A stretch of 64,000 nt of DNA from Comamonadaceae bacterium. GTDB lineage: Bacteria; Pseudomonadota; Gammaproteobacteria; Burkholderiales; Burkholderiaceae_C. The number at the start of each line of letters is the position of its first letter. The first letter of the stretch is position 1. A program made the position numbers and the translations under genes. The DNA lies in NCBI GenBank assembly GCA_947375135.1, contig CANCER010000002.1, positions 149,029 to 213,028 of the forward strand, in the 5' to 3' direction. The notes beneath the pieces were generated by a model. It was not told the origin of the DNA and ran no database searches. It was given only the letters and a program-made list of their open reading frames with translations. This document shows, piece after piece, positions 8,452 through 16,439 of this stretch.

Positions 8452-9489
8452 TCAGGCCTGCAGGGCGTGCGCGGATGCGGGCGTCCAGGCCAGTTGCACC
8501 GCATCGCCCACGGCAAAGGGCGTGGCGGCAAACTGTTGCTCGGACAGCATCACCGAGTACTCGGCGCTGCTGACCACGGCGTGCTTGGCGGCAGGGTTTT
8601 GCAGCCCCAGCAGCACATAGGTGCCTTGGTATTCGACATCGGTCACGATGGCCGCAATGCTGGGCAGGCCGGCAATCTCAGGCGCGTCGGCGCGGGCAAT
8701 GCGGGTCTGGTCGGTGCGCACACCGATCTTGCCGGCGGGCGTTTCAATCACGTTGTGGCCACCCATGAAGCGCGCCACAAATTCGTTCAGCGGCTTGTTG
8801 TAAACATCGTGCGGCGAGCCGCTTTGTTCAATGATGCCGTGGTTCATCACCACCATGGTGTCGGCCAGGGCCATGGCCTCCTCCTGCGAGTGCGTCACAT
8901 GGATAAAGGTCAGGCCCAGCTCCTTCTGCCAGCGGCGCAACTCGGCGCGCATTTGTATGCGCAGAAAAGGGTCGAGGGCCGACAAGGGCTCGTCCAGCAG
9001 CAAGGCCTTGGGTTGCGTGATCAGCGCACGGGCCAGGGCCACGCGCTGCTGCTGGCCTCCCGACAACTCGCCGGGCTTGCGGGCGGCCAGATGGCCCATG
9101 GCCACGCGCTCCAGCAGGTCCTGCGCTTGTTTCTGGCGCTCGCTCTTGCCCACACCTTTCATCTTCAAGCTGAAGGCCACGTTGTCCAGCGCGCTCAGGT
9201 GGGGAAAGAGCGCAAAGCTCTGGAACATCATGGCGGTGCCACGCTCGGCGGCAGGCAGGTCGGTGATGTTGCGGTTTTCCAGCAGCACGTCGCCGCTGGT
9301 CACCGATTCGTGGCCGGCGATCATGCGCAGCGTGGTGCTTTTGCCGCAGCCCGAGGGCCCGAGCAGGCAGCAGTAACTGCCGCTGGCAATGCGCAGGTTG
9401 ATGTTGTCCACTGCCGGCTTGCCCGCGCCGTAGCGCTTGGTCAAACCAACAACTTCAATGGCACTGGTGGGGGTGGCGTCGGCATTCAT
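8452..9489 (-). CDS. ABC transporter ATP-binding protein (PotA-like)
   Basis: The track extends it to 9579, but the family begins with a short lead before IEVVGLTKRYG, so I use the ATG at 9489 (345 residues). Walker A GPSGCGKS (44-51), signature LSGGQQQRVALARAL, Walker B LLLDEP and an H-loop (THSQEEAMALAD) are all present. A C-terminal TOBE-type region follows. It powers the importer and is the first gene of the leftward operon, whose promoter should lie just to the right among the repeated operator-like motifs. No clear Shine-Dalgarno precedes 9489, so the start remains a little uncertain. Confidence 0.88.
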   Translation of the reverse strand: MNADATPTSAIEVVGLTKRYGAGKPAVDNINLRIASGSYCCLLGPSGCGKSTTLRMIAGHESVTSGDVLLENRNITDLPAAERGTAMMFQSFALFPHLSALDNVAFSLKMKGVGKSERQKQAQDLLERVAMGHLAARKPGELSGGQQQRVALARALITQPKALLLDEPLSALDPFLRIQMRAELRRWQKELGLTFIHVTHSQEEAMALADTMVVMNHGIIEQSGSPHDVYNKPLNEFVARFMGGHNVIETPAGKIGVRTDQTRIARADAPEIAGLPSIAAIVTDVEYQGTYVLLGLQNPAAKHAVVSSAEYSVMLSEQQFAATPFAVGDAVQLAWTPASAHALQA

Positions 9490-9728
9490 ATGCCAGTGCA
9501 TTACGCAAACGCCGTGCCAACATTTTGTACGCAATCCGCGCACCGACTGTATGCAAAATGCACTGACTTTGTGCAACACGCCTCATGCTGCGGCATAGGC
9601 GCCGTGCAAAACGGTGCATACCCGGCAGCGCACCGGTGTGCAGCGTCTTGGAACAGAATCTGCTTGAAGGCAGTGCGCCGTTTGCACACCCCTGCGGGAT
9701 TGCGGGGCGCCCCCAACCAGGAACCCCC
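9490..9728. promoter_or_regulatory. divergent promoter region with repeated TTGTRYGCAA-like motifs
   Basis: This 239-nt region separates the leftward ABC operon from the rightward enzyme genes. It carries related motifs at 9501 (TTACGCAAA), 9525 (TTGTACGCAA, an imperfect palindrome), 9547 (CTGTATGCAAA), 9568 (TTTGTGCAA) and 9602 (CCGTGCAAAA). The GCAA cores are 26, 22, 20 and 33 nt apart, close to whole DNA helical turns. TTG-N4-CAA half-site symmetry is common for FCD-type GntR operators. That the GntR protein at 4463-5182 binds here is inference. Confidence 0.5.
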
Positions 9729-10142
9729 ATGACACCAGAGACGAACACCGGCCCCAAAGAACTCGTGGAAGAATTTCTGCGCACCATCATGATTCCCGAC
9801 CCGGCGGGCGCACGCGCCTTCACCGCACCGGAGCTGCGCATTCGCTTCACGGGGGGCCGCCCCATGCGCGACCCGTCTGAGACCAGTGCCTTCAACGCCG
9901 CCCGCTACAAATGGGTCAAGAAACGGTTTGAGCGCACCGACCTGGTCGCCGGCGCCACGGATGAGGAAGCCATCGTCTACAACATCGGCACGCTGTATGG
10001 CGAGTGGCTGGACGGCACGCCGTTTGAGGGCAACCGCTATGTAGACCGTTACGTGGTGCAGCACGGCAAGATTATCCAAATGGATGTGTGGAACGACAGC
10101 GCCGAATGGATGCTGGTGCGGGCCGGGCTGGCGGTACTTTGA
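9729..10142 (+). CDS. SnoaL-like / NTF2-fold protein
   Basis: The track opens this frame at 9585, but the ATG at 9729 (MTPETNTG) starts the conserved part, giving 137 residues. The cone-shaped NTF2 fold is suggested by the initial helix (KELVEEFLRTI), the central FTAPELRIRFTGG strand and the final strand set GNRYVDRYVVQHGKIIQMDVWND. Members act as small cyclases, isomerases or hydrolases, or as accessory proteins. It is the first gene of the rightward transcript, 2 nt before the deacetylase-like gene, so it likely serves the same pathway. It does not look like HpxZ. Confidence 0.65.
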   Translation: MTPETNTGPKELVEEFLRTIMIPDPAGARAFTAPELRIRFTGGRPMRDPSETSAFNAARYKWVKKRFERTDLVAGATDEEAIVYNIGTLYGEWLDGTPFEGNRYVDRYVVQHGKIIQMDVWNDSAEWMLVRAGLAVL

Positions 10143-10144
10143 AG

Positions 10145-11047
10145 ATGCCTGTCTTCCCCCCCATCCCCGACAGCGGCCGCTTTGCCTACAGCGCCATCAC
10201 GCAGCGCCCCGACTTCCGCTGGCCGCAGGGCAAGCGCCTGGCGGTCTACATCGGGTTCAACCTGGAGCACTTCGCGTTTGGCGAGGGACTCGGTGCCGGC
10301 ATAGGCCCGGCCTCGCCGCAACCCGATGTGCTGAACTACAGCTGGCGCGAATATGGCAACCGGGTGGGCGCCTGGCGCTGCCTGGAGCTGTTTGACCAGC
10401 TCTGCCTGCCGACTGCAGCGCTCATCAATACCGCGCTCATAGACCATTGCCCGGAACTGCTGCAAGCCGTGATGGACCGCGGGGACGAGTTGGTGGGCCA
10501 CGGCCACAGCAACTCTTTTCGGCAGTCCGACTACACCGAGGAGCAGGAGCGCGCGTTGCTGGCCGGTTGCCGCGAACGCATCGGCCGACTGCAGGGCAAG
10601 CCTCCAGCGGGTTGGTTGTCCCCCTGGATCTCCGAGAGCCGCACCACCCCCGACCTGCTGGCAGAAGAGGCCTACAGCTACAACCTGAACTGGGCCCACG
10701 ACGACCAGCCCACGGCCATGCAAACGCGCAGCGGGAAAACGCTGTGGTCCCTACCCTACCCGCAGGAGCTCAACGACATCCCCATGGTCATGGGCCGGCA
10801 TCTGGACGGCTGCGCCTTTGCCGACCTGGTGATAGACAACTTCGACGAGATGCTGGCGCAAAGCCAACAGCAGAGCCTGGTAATGGGCATTGCCCTGCAC
10901 CCCTACATCGTCGGCCAGCCCTACCGCCTGCGCCACCTGCGCCGCGCGCTGCAGCACATTGCCGCCGCGCGGGACCGGGGCGACATCTGGGTGACCACAC
11001 CGGGCGCGATTTGCGACCATATGCAATCGCTTCGCGCACAGCCATGA
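10145..11047 (+). CDS. polysaccharide deacetylase family protein, PuuE/allantoinase-like
   Basis: 300 residues from the ATG at 10145 (the track start at 10088 lies inside the upstream gene). The opening DFRWPQGKRLAVYIGFNLEHF and the YGNRVGAWR segment match the PuuE branch of the NodB-fold family, which includes cofactor-independent allantoinases and related amidohydrolases, rather than chitin deacetylases. DELVGHGHSNSF carries conserved histidines and a Glu/Asp. There is no signal peptide, so it is cytoplasmic. It lies between the SnoaL-like gene and the gamma-glutamyltransferase-like gene, overlapping the latter by 4 nt (ATGA). Confidence 0.75.
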   Translation: MPVFPPIPDSGRFAYSAITQRPDFRWPQGKRLAVYIGFNLEHFAFGEGLGAGIGPASPQPDVLNYSWREYGNRVGAWRCLELFDQLCLPTAALINTALIDHCPELLQAVMDRGDELVGHGHSNSFRQSDYTEEQERALLAGCRERIGRLQGKPPAGWLSPWISESRTTPDLLAEEAYSYNLNWAHDDQPTAMQTRSGKTLWSLPYPQELNDIPMVMGRHLDGCAFADLVIDNFDEMLAQSQQQSLVMGIALHPYIVGQPYRLRHLRRALQHIAAARDRGDIWVTTPGAICDHMQSLRAQP

Positions 11048-12642
11048 CGCACGAAACCCCGGCCCGCTCTGCGCAGTCGGCCAAGGGCATGGTCACCAGC
11101 CCGCATGCGCTGGCCACGCAATGCGGTGTGAATGTGCTCGCCCAAGGTGGCAACGCGATCGAAGCGGCCATTGCCACGGCGGCGGCGCTGTGGGTTACCT
11201 ATCCGCATTTCTGCGGCTTGGGGGGCGATGCCTTTCTGTTGGTCAGTGATGCACAGGGCCAGGTGCAAACCCTTTCCGGCATCGGCCAGGCGGCAGCGGA
11301 CACCCGCGGCTACAGCGGCGCCATCCCGGTGCGCGGGCCGCGCTCCACCCTGACCAGTGCGGGAACGGTGGACGCCCTGGGCCAGGCCCTGGCCCTCAGC
11401 CGCACGGCGTGGCAGGGCAGCAAAAGCTGGGGGGAGTTGCTGGCACCCGCTGTTGCGCTGGCGCGCGACGGGTTTGAAATCACCGCGTCGGAGCGCTTCT
11501 GGCTGAACTTCCGCCTGGCAGACGCAGCCGCACTGCCGGGCGTCTACCCCGCGTTCTTGCATGCCAGCCAGGTGCCGCCGCCGGGTTTTGTGCGCCACCA
11601 GCCGGAGCTGGCCCGCACGCTGGAGACCTTGGCCGAACGCGGGCCGCGTGCTTTCTACGAGGGCCCGTTGGCGCAGCGCATAGCCGCCGGCCTGCGCGCC
11701 GCCGGGTCACCGCTGACGGCCCTGGATCTGGCGCAGACCCGCGCCCGCGTAGAGCAGCCCCTGCGCGTGGGGTACCGCGGTGGCGAACTGCTCGCACACC
11801 AGCCCCCCACGCAAGGCCTCACCACGCTGCAAATCATGGGCCTGCTGGAACGCTTCGACCTCAGCGCCATAGCCGAAGGCAGTGCCGACCACTACCACCT
11901 GCTGGTGGAGGCGGTGAAGCAGGCCTTTCTGGACCGCAACCGCTTTGTCGCCGACCCGGAATTCGGGATGGTGCCGGTTGAACACCTGCTGTCACCCGCC
12001 CATCTGGACGCGGGGGCCCGGGCCATCCGCAGGGGCACAGCCCTGCCCTGGCCGCACCCCTACCAGCAGGGCGACACGGTCTATGTGGGCGCGGCCGATG
12101 CGGCGGGCAACAGCGTCTCGTTGCTGGCCACGGTGTATTTCGACTGGGGCAGCGGCGTGCGGGTGGGCGACACCGGCATGCTCTGGCACAACCGGGGTGC
12201 GGCCTTCTCGCTGGACCCGGCGCACCCGAATGGGCTGGCAGCCGGCAAGCGCCCTTTCCACACCCTGAACCCTGGCATGTACCGCAAGGACGGCAAAGTG
12301 CAGCTGCTCTATGGCACGCAAGGGGCGGACGGCCAGCCGCAAACCCTGGCTGCGGTGCTGACACGGCTGATCGATTACCGCATGGAGCCCATGGAGGCTC
12401 TGTCGGCGCCGCGCTTCCTCTTGGGCAAAACCTTTTCAGACAGCACCGACTCGCTCAAGCTCGAAGAGGCTGTTGCACCGGACGCAGTGGCAGAGCTGCG
12501 CCGGCGCGGCCACACGATCAGCCTGATCGCAGCCCACAACCCGCTGATGGGCCACCCGGGCGCCATTGCCATCGACCCGGTGAGCGGGCACATGACCGGC
12601 GCACACGACCCGCGCAGCGACGGGTTGGCGATAGGGCTTTAA
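11044..12642 (+). CDS. gamma-glutamyltransferase family protein (HpxW/oxamate amidohydrolase-like)
   Basis: An Ntn-hydrolase of 532 residues from the ATG at 11044, which overlaps the upstream stop; the track's 731-residue ORF includes an out-of-context leader. The self-processing site is GDTVYVGAADAAG, where the Thr becomes the N-terminal nucleophile after cleavage into large and small subunits. It has no signal peptide, unlike periplasmic Ggt, and so resembles cytoplasmic members such as HpxW, an oxamate amidohydrolase of purine catabolism. With a PuuE-like and a racemase-like gene nearby, hydrolysis of an amide bond in a ureide-type route is plausible. Confidence 0.8.
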   Translation: MTHETPARSAQSAKGMVTSPHALATQCGVNVLAQGGNAIEAAIATAAALWVTYPHFCGLGGDAFLLVSDAQGQVQTLSGIGQAAADTRGYSGAIPVRGPRSTLTSAGTVDALGQALALSRTAWQGSKSWGELLAPAVALARDGFEITASERFWLNFRLADAAALPGVYPAFLHASQVPPPGFVRHQPELARTLETLAERGPRAFYEGPLAQRIAAGLRAAGSPLTALDLAQTRARVEQPLRVGYRGGELLAHQPPTQGLTTLQIMGLLERFDLSAIAEGSADHYHLLVEAVKQAFLDRNRFVADPEFGMVPVEHLLSPAHLDAGARAIRRGTALPWPHPYQQGDTVYVGAADAAGNSVSLLATVYFDWGSGVRVGDTGMLWHNRGAAFSLDPAHPNGLAAGKRPFHTLNPGMYRKDGKVQLLYGTQGADGQPQTLAAVLTRLIDYRMEPMEALSAPRFLLGKTFSDSTDSLKLEEAVAPDAVAELRRRGHTISLIAAHNPLMGHPGAIAIDPVSGHMTGAHDPRSDGLAIGL

Positions 12643-13703
12643 ACGGCGCCGGGTGCCACGCCATCCTGCTGCGTCCCGCGCGCCTGCAACGCGCGGTGCC
12701 GCGTGCGCGACTCATGCAGGGTCAGCAGCCCGCCGGCGACGCCGCAGGCTGCGACCATGCCCATGCCTACCAGGGCCCAGAAGTCGGGCACATGGTCAAA
12801 CACCAGCCAGCCGCCCAGGATGCCGAAACCGATCTGCAGGTACATATAGGGCATCAGCGTAGCGGCGGGCGCGCGCTCAAAGGCCAGGATAAAAAACAGG
12901 TTGCCACAGGCGGCAGCCACACCCATGAGCAACAGTCCCAGCCACAGGTTCACGTCATTCACCGGCTGCCACACCCAGAGCAGCGGAAGGCTGGAGAGAG
13001 CCAGGGCGGTGCTGCAGGTGTAGAACACCGTGGTGACCGCATCTTCTGTGCGGGCCATCTTGCTGGCCAGCAACTGGTAAGCCGCGTTGAACAGCACCAG
13101 CCCCAGGGGCAGCAGCATGGCCCAGCCGATGGCGTTGCTACCCGGGCGCACGATCACCAGAGTGCTGACCAGGCCGGCGGCAACCAGCACCAGCCGAAGG
13201 GGTGAGACGTGCTCGCCCAGAAAGCGCGTGGCCAGCAGGGTCACGACCAACGGCGTGGTCATGGCCAGCGCGGTGTACTCGCCCACCGGCAAATACTTCA
13301 GGCTCAAAAAAGCCAGCACCTGCACCACCAGCAGCAGACTGCCGCGCATGGCATGCAGGCCCGGGCGGGCCGTCTTGAGGCTGGACCCGCCACGGGCCAC
13401 CAGCACATAGCCACCCGTCACCAGCGCCTGCACCAGGAACAGCACCCACGAGGCCATCAGCATCGGTACGCTGGCGGTGACCACCTTGGTGGTGGTGTCC
13501 AGCACCACAAAGCAGGCCATGGCCACCACCAACAGCAGCAGACCGCCCCAAGCCGAGGGGGCGACGCGATGTTGCGCCCTCAAACGGGTACTACCGGTAG
13601 TTGCAGAGGGGCGATCTGCGCGTGGACGGGCAAAGAGGCTTGGGGTCCCCGGCTGGGGGGTGAAAGGGCAGCGAAGCGGCTCATCGACTGTGTCGAAGCG
13701 CAA
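12639..13703 (-). CDS. DMT-family (EamA) transporter
   Basis: About ten hydrophobic segments in two EamA repeats, from LLLLVVAMACFVVLDTT to the final ACGVAGGLL. Members export or import small metabolites. The annotated start (13703) gives an unusually long hydrophilic leader of ~50 residues; a TTG at 13583 just before the first membrane helix is a possible true start. It converges on the gamma-glutamyltransferase-like gene, the two overlapping by 4 nt, so it is not in the same transcript. A role in the adjacent catabolic locus is possible but unproven. Confidence 0.8.
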   Translation of the reverse strand: MRFDTVDEPLRCPFTPQPGTPSLFARPRADRPSATTGSTRLRAQHRVAPSAWGGLLLLVVAMACFVVLDTTTKVVTASVPMLMASWVLFLVQALVTGGYVLVARGGSSLKTARPGLHAMRGSLLLVVQVLAFLSLKYLPVGEYTALAMTTPLVVTLLATRFLGEHVSPLRLVLVAAGLVSTLVIVRPGSNAIGWAMLLPLGLVLFNAAYQLLASKMARTEDAVTTVFYTCSTALALSSLPLLWVWQPVNDVNLWLGLLLMGVAAACGNLFFILAFERAPAATLMPYMYLQIGFGILGGWLVFDHVPDFWALVGMGMVAACGVAGGLLTLHESRTRHRALQARGTQQDGVAPGAV

Positions 13704-13802
13704 CCTGCAATGGGGATGGGGGCTTGCATGGTGCTATTTTGACATTTCATCCCCCACACCACCCCAAGCCGGGCTTAAAGGCGCACCCATGCCGAACACT
13801 GC

Positions 13803-13816
13803 TTGATGTACATCAA
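13803..13816 (+). promoter_or_regulatory. FNR/Anr-type binding site (perfect)
   Basis: TTGATGTACATCAA matches the FNR consensus TTGAT-N4-ATCAA exactly. A -10-like CATAAT lies at 13860-13865. If transcription starts about 7 nt later, the site centres near -61.5, the classical class I activator position. It would turn on the cytochrome c, nine-heme cytochrome and rquA genes when oxygen is low. Confidence 0.8.
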
Positions 13817-13919
13817 GTCAAGCCCAATAGACCTCTTGCCCAGGTTTTCACCCCCATCACATAATTTGTCCGTGGTCCGTCAACACGGGCTGATTTCACA
13901 TCCTACAGGCCTGCCCACG

Positions 13920-14270
13920 ATGAAATACCTTGCAAAAACCTTTTCACTTGCCGCCACCGTGATGGCGCTGGGGTGCGCGTCCACAGCGTACGCTGCGGTC
14001 GACGCCGACGCCGACGCGGCCCAGGCGCTGGCCAAGAAGAACGACTGCTTCAAATGCCATGCGGTGGAAAAGACCAAGAAGGGCCCGTCGCTGCAAAAGA
14101 TCGCTGCCAAGTACAAAGGCAAGGCGGATGGTGAGGAGAAAGTGATTCACAACATCACCAGTGGCAACAAGGTCAAGCTGTCCGATGGCACGGAAGAAGA
14201 CCACAAGGTCATCGATACCAAGGATGCCAAAGCGTTAAAAAACCTGGCGGCCTGGATCCTGGCGCAGTAG
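13920..14270 (+). CDS. monoheme cytochrome c (class I)
   Basis: 116 residues from the ATG at 13920; the track start at 13803 lies on the FNR box. It has a Sec signal (LAATVMALGCASTAYA), then one CFKCH heme site and the typical small cytochrome c context (KKGPSLQKIAAKYKG, ending LAAWILAQ). It is a soluble periplasmic electron carrier. It lies 64 nt before the nine-heme cytochrome and is probably its electron partner. The perfect FNR box about 110 nt upstream suggests induction by oxygen limitation. Confidence 0.88.
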   Translation: MKYLAKTFSLAATVMALGCASTAYAAVDADADAAQALAKKNDCFKCHAVEKTKKGPSLQKIAAKYKGKADGEEKVIHNITSGNKVKLSDGTEEDHKVIDTKDAKALKNLAAWILAQ

Positions 14271-14334
14271 GGTCTGGCACTTCCGGGTGGGCTCGCCAAG
14301 GCGGGCCTGGTTCTTCATACACATAACAAACACC

Positions 14335-16356
14335 ATGCAAATCCAACCTGCTTTGTTGCGCCCGCTCCTGTCCTGGGCGCTGGCGCTGTGTCTGCTGCCC
14401 CATGCGCAGGCGGTGACACCCACGGCCAAGGCACCCGCCGCGCTGGACAACGCGAGCTGTCTGGTTTGCCATGACGGTGCCAAGGGCAAACTCCAGCAGA
14501 AGGATGCACATGGCAAGTCGCAGGAGGTGCACAGCATCGCGCCCGAGGCCTTCGCCCGGGGCGTGCACGGAAAGATGGAATGCGTGGCCTGCCACACCGA
14601 CATCACGGACAACGCCCAAACCGGCAAGGCCCACCAGAAGAATACCGCCCAGCCCTTGAAAAAGGTGGACTGCGCCGGCTGCCACCAGGACCTCTGGGAG
14701 CAGGCCAAAAAAGACGGCAAGACCGCCGACAAGCCGCGCCTGGGTGTGGTGGCAGACAACATCGCCCTGTACAAGAAGTCGTTCCACGCCAAGCCCAATG
14801 CGGACGACGAGACCCAACCCAACGCCTCCTGCGACAACTGCCACGACACGCACAGCTTCAATGCGCCGCCCGCCAGTGTGGCCAAGGACTCGCCCGAGCG
14901 CGCCGCCTGGCGCCTGAGCATCTCCCAGCGCTGCGGTGAAAGCTGCCATACCGACCAGCTCGAGGCCTATGCCGAGTCGGTGCACGGCAAGGAATCCATC
15001 GAGAAGAAAAACGCCAAGGCCGCCACCTGTTCCGACTGCCACAGCGCGCATGCGGTGAGCAACACCTCGGGCGACCCCTTCAAGCTGGCCATTTCCAACC
15101 AGTGCGGCAGCTGCCACGAAGCCAATCTGGCCTCCTACAAAGCCACTTACCATGGCCAGATCAGCACCCTGGGCTACGCCTATACCGCCAAGTGCTACAA
15201 CTGCCACGGCAGCCACGACATCCTGCGCGTGGACGACCCCCAGTCCAAGGTGCATGTAGACAACCGCCTCAAGACCTGCAAAACCTGCCACAGCGGCAAA
15301 AAGGATCTGGCCGAAGCACCTGCCGGTTTTGTGTCGTTCCAGCCGCACGGCCACCATGGCGATTTCAAGAAGTACCCGCAAATCTGGATTGCGTTCCAGA
15401 TCATGGTGCAGTTGCTGGTGGGAACCTTCGGCTTCTTCTGGCTGCACACCCTGCTGTGGTTCTTCCGCGAGTACAAGGAACGCAAGCTGCGCATGCGCCA
15501 ACCGCATATCCGGGTACTGCCCCTGGCTGCCAATCTGGCAGGCAAACACATCCAGCGCTTCAGCCCGATCTGGCGCCTGGCCCACATCACCTTTGCCCTG
15601 AGCCTGATGATCCTCACGCTGACCGGCATGCCGCTGTTCTACCCCAGCGCACCCTGGGCCTCGCACCTCATGGGTGCCCTGGGTGGCCCGCACATTGCCG
15701 GTGCCATCCACCGTGTCAATGCCGTGGTGTTTGCGGCCGTGTTCTTCTGGCACCTGGCCTACATCGCCTACCGTGTGGCGATCGGCTGGAAGGACTTCAA
15801 GTTCTTCGGCCCGAACTCACTGATCCCCAACCTGAAGGACGGCAAGGACATGCTGGGCATGTTCAAGTGGTTCTTCGGCAAGGGCCCGCGTCCCCAGTTC
15901 GAGCGCTGGACCTACTGGGAAAAGTTTGACTACTGGGCTCCGTTCTGGGGTGTCACCATCATCGGTGTCAGCGGCTTGGTGATGTGGCTGCCCAATGTGT
16001 TCGGTGCCTTCCTGCCGGGCTGGGTGTTCAACGTAGCAGCCATCTTCCACGGCGAAGAAGCCTTCCTGGCGGTGGTGTTCCTGTTCACCGTGCACTTTTT
16101 CAACAACCACTTCCGTCCGGACAAGTTCCCGCTGGAAGTGGTGATGTTCACCGGCACCTTCTCGGTGGAAGAGTTCAAGCACGAGCATCCACTGGAATAC
16201 CAGCGTCTGGTGGACAGCGGTGAACTGCAGGGCCGCCTGGTGGATGCACCGTCACCGGCCAAGATGAAGGCGGCCAGGGTGCTGGGCTTTACGCTCATCA
16301 CCTTTGGTCTGGCCCTGCTCACCCTGGTTGGAATCGGGTTCTTCACAAGCCTGTGA
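14335..16356 (+). CDS. nine-heme cytochrome c fused to b-type membrane cytochrome (CbcL-like)
   Basis: 673 residues from the ATG at 14335. After a signal (LLSWALALCLLPHAQA) come eight CX2CH heme sites at about 42, 83, 113, 166, 232, 257, 287 and 315, and one CX3CH site (CGESCH, 200-205), nine in all. From about 350 the protein is a membrane domain of five or so helices with candidate b-heme histidines (RLAHIT 417, AIHRVN 459, FWHLAY 473, TVHFFNNHF 587-592), like FdnI/HydC-type cytochromes b. Geobacter CbcL has this same layout and passes quinol electrons to periplasmic cytochromes for low-potential metal respiration. Homology of function is inference. It precedes rquA. Confidence 0.85.
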   Translation: MQIQPALLRPLLSWALALCLLPHAQAVTPTAKAPAALDNASCLVCHDGAKGKLQQKDAHGKSQEVHSIAPEAFARGVHGKMECVACHTDITDNAQTGKAHQKNTAQPLKKVDCAGCHQDLWEQAKKDGKTADKPRLGVVADNIALYKKSFHAKPNADDETQPNASCDNCHDTHSFNAPPASVAKDSPERAAWRLSISQRCGESCHTDQLEAYAESVHGKESIEKKNAKAATCSDCHSAHAVSNTSGDPFKLAISNQCGSCHEANLASYKATYHGQISTLGYAYTAKCYNCHGSHDILRVDDPQSKVHVDNRLKTCKTCHSGKKDLAEAPAGFVSFQPHGHHGDFKKYPQIWIAFQIMVQLLVGTFGFFWLHTLLWFFREYKERKLRMRQPHIRVLPLAANLAGKHIQRFSPIWRLAHITFALSLMILTLTGMPLFYPSAPWASHLMGALGGPHIAGAIHRVNAVVFAAVFFWHLAYIAYRVAIGWKDFKFFGPNSLIPNLKDGKDMLGMFKWFFGKGPRPQFERWTYWEKFDYWAPFWGVTIIGVSGLVMWLPNVFGAFLPGWVFNVAAIFHGEEAFLAVVFLFTVHFFNNHFRPDKFPLEVVMFTGTFSVEEFKHEHPLEYQRLVDSGELQGRLVDAPSPAKMKAARVLGFTLITFGLALLTLVGIGFFTSL

Positions 16357-16397
16357 GACCATCAGTGCGTTCTGCTTTCTTTCAAAGTCACCCGGTC

Positions 16398-16416
16398 GGG
16401 GGCATGTGCTGCCCCC
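16398..16416 (+). other. intergenic RNA hairpin between multiheme cytochrome and rquA
   Basis: GGGGGCA-TGTGC-TGCCCCC forms a strong 7-bp stem within the 83-nt gap. No T-run follows, so it is not a canonical terminator. It could stabilise the upstream mRNA or attenuate transcription into rquA. Confidence 0.45.
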
Positions 16417-16439
16417 GGCACCCAAAATAAGGTCTGCGC

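Noticed and set aside
14209-15753. 514-residue minus-strand ORF
   Set aside because: Antisense to the multiheme cytochrome, whose nine heme motifs prove the coding strand.
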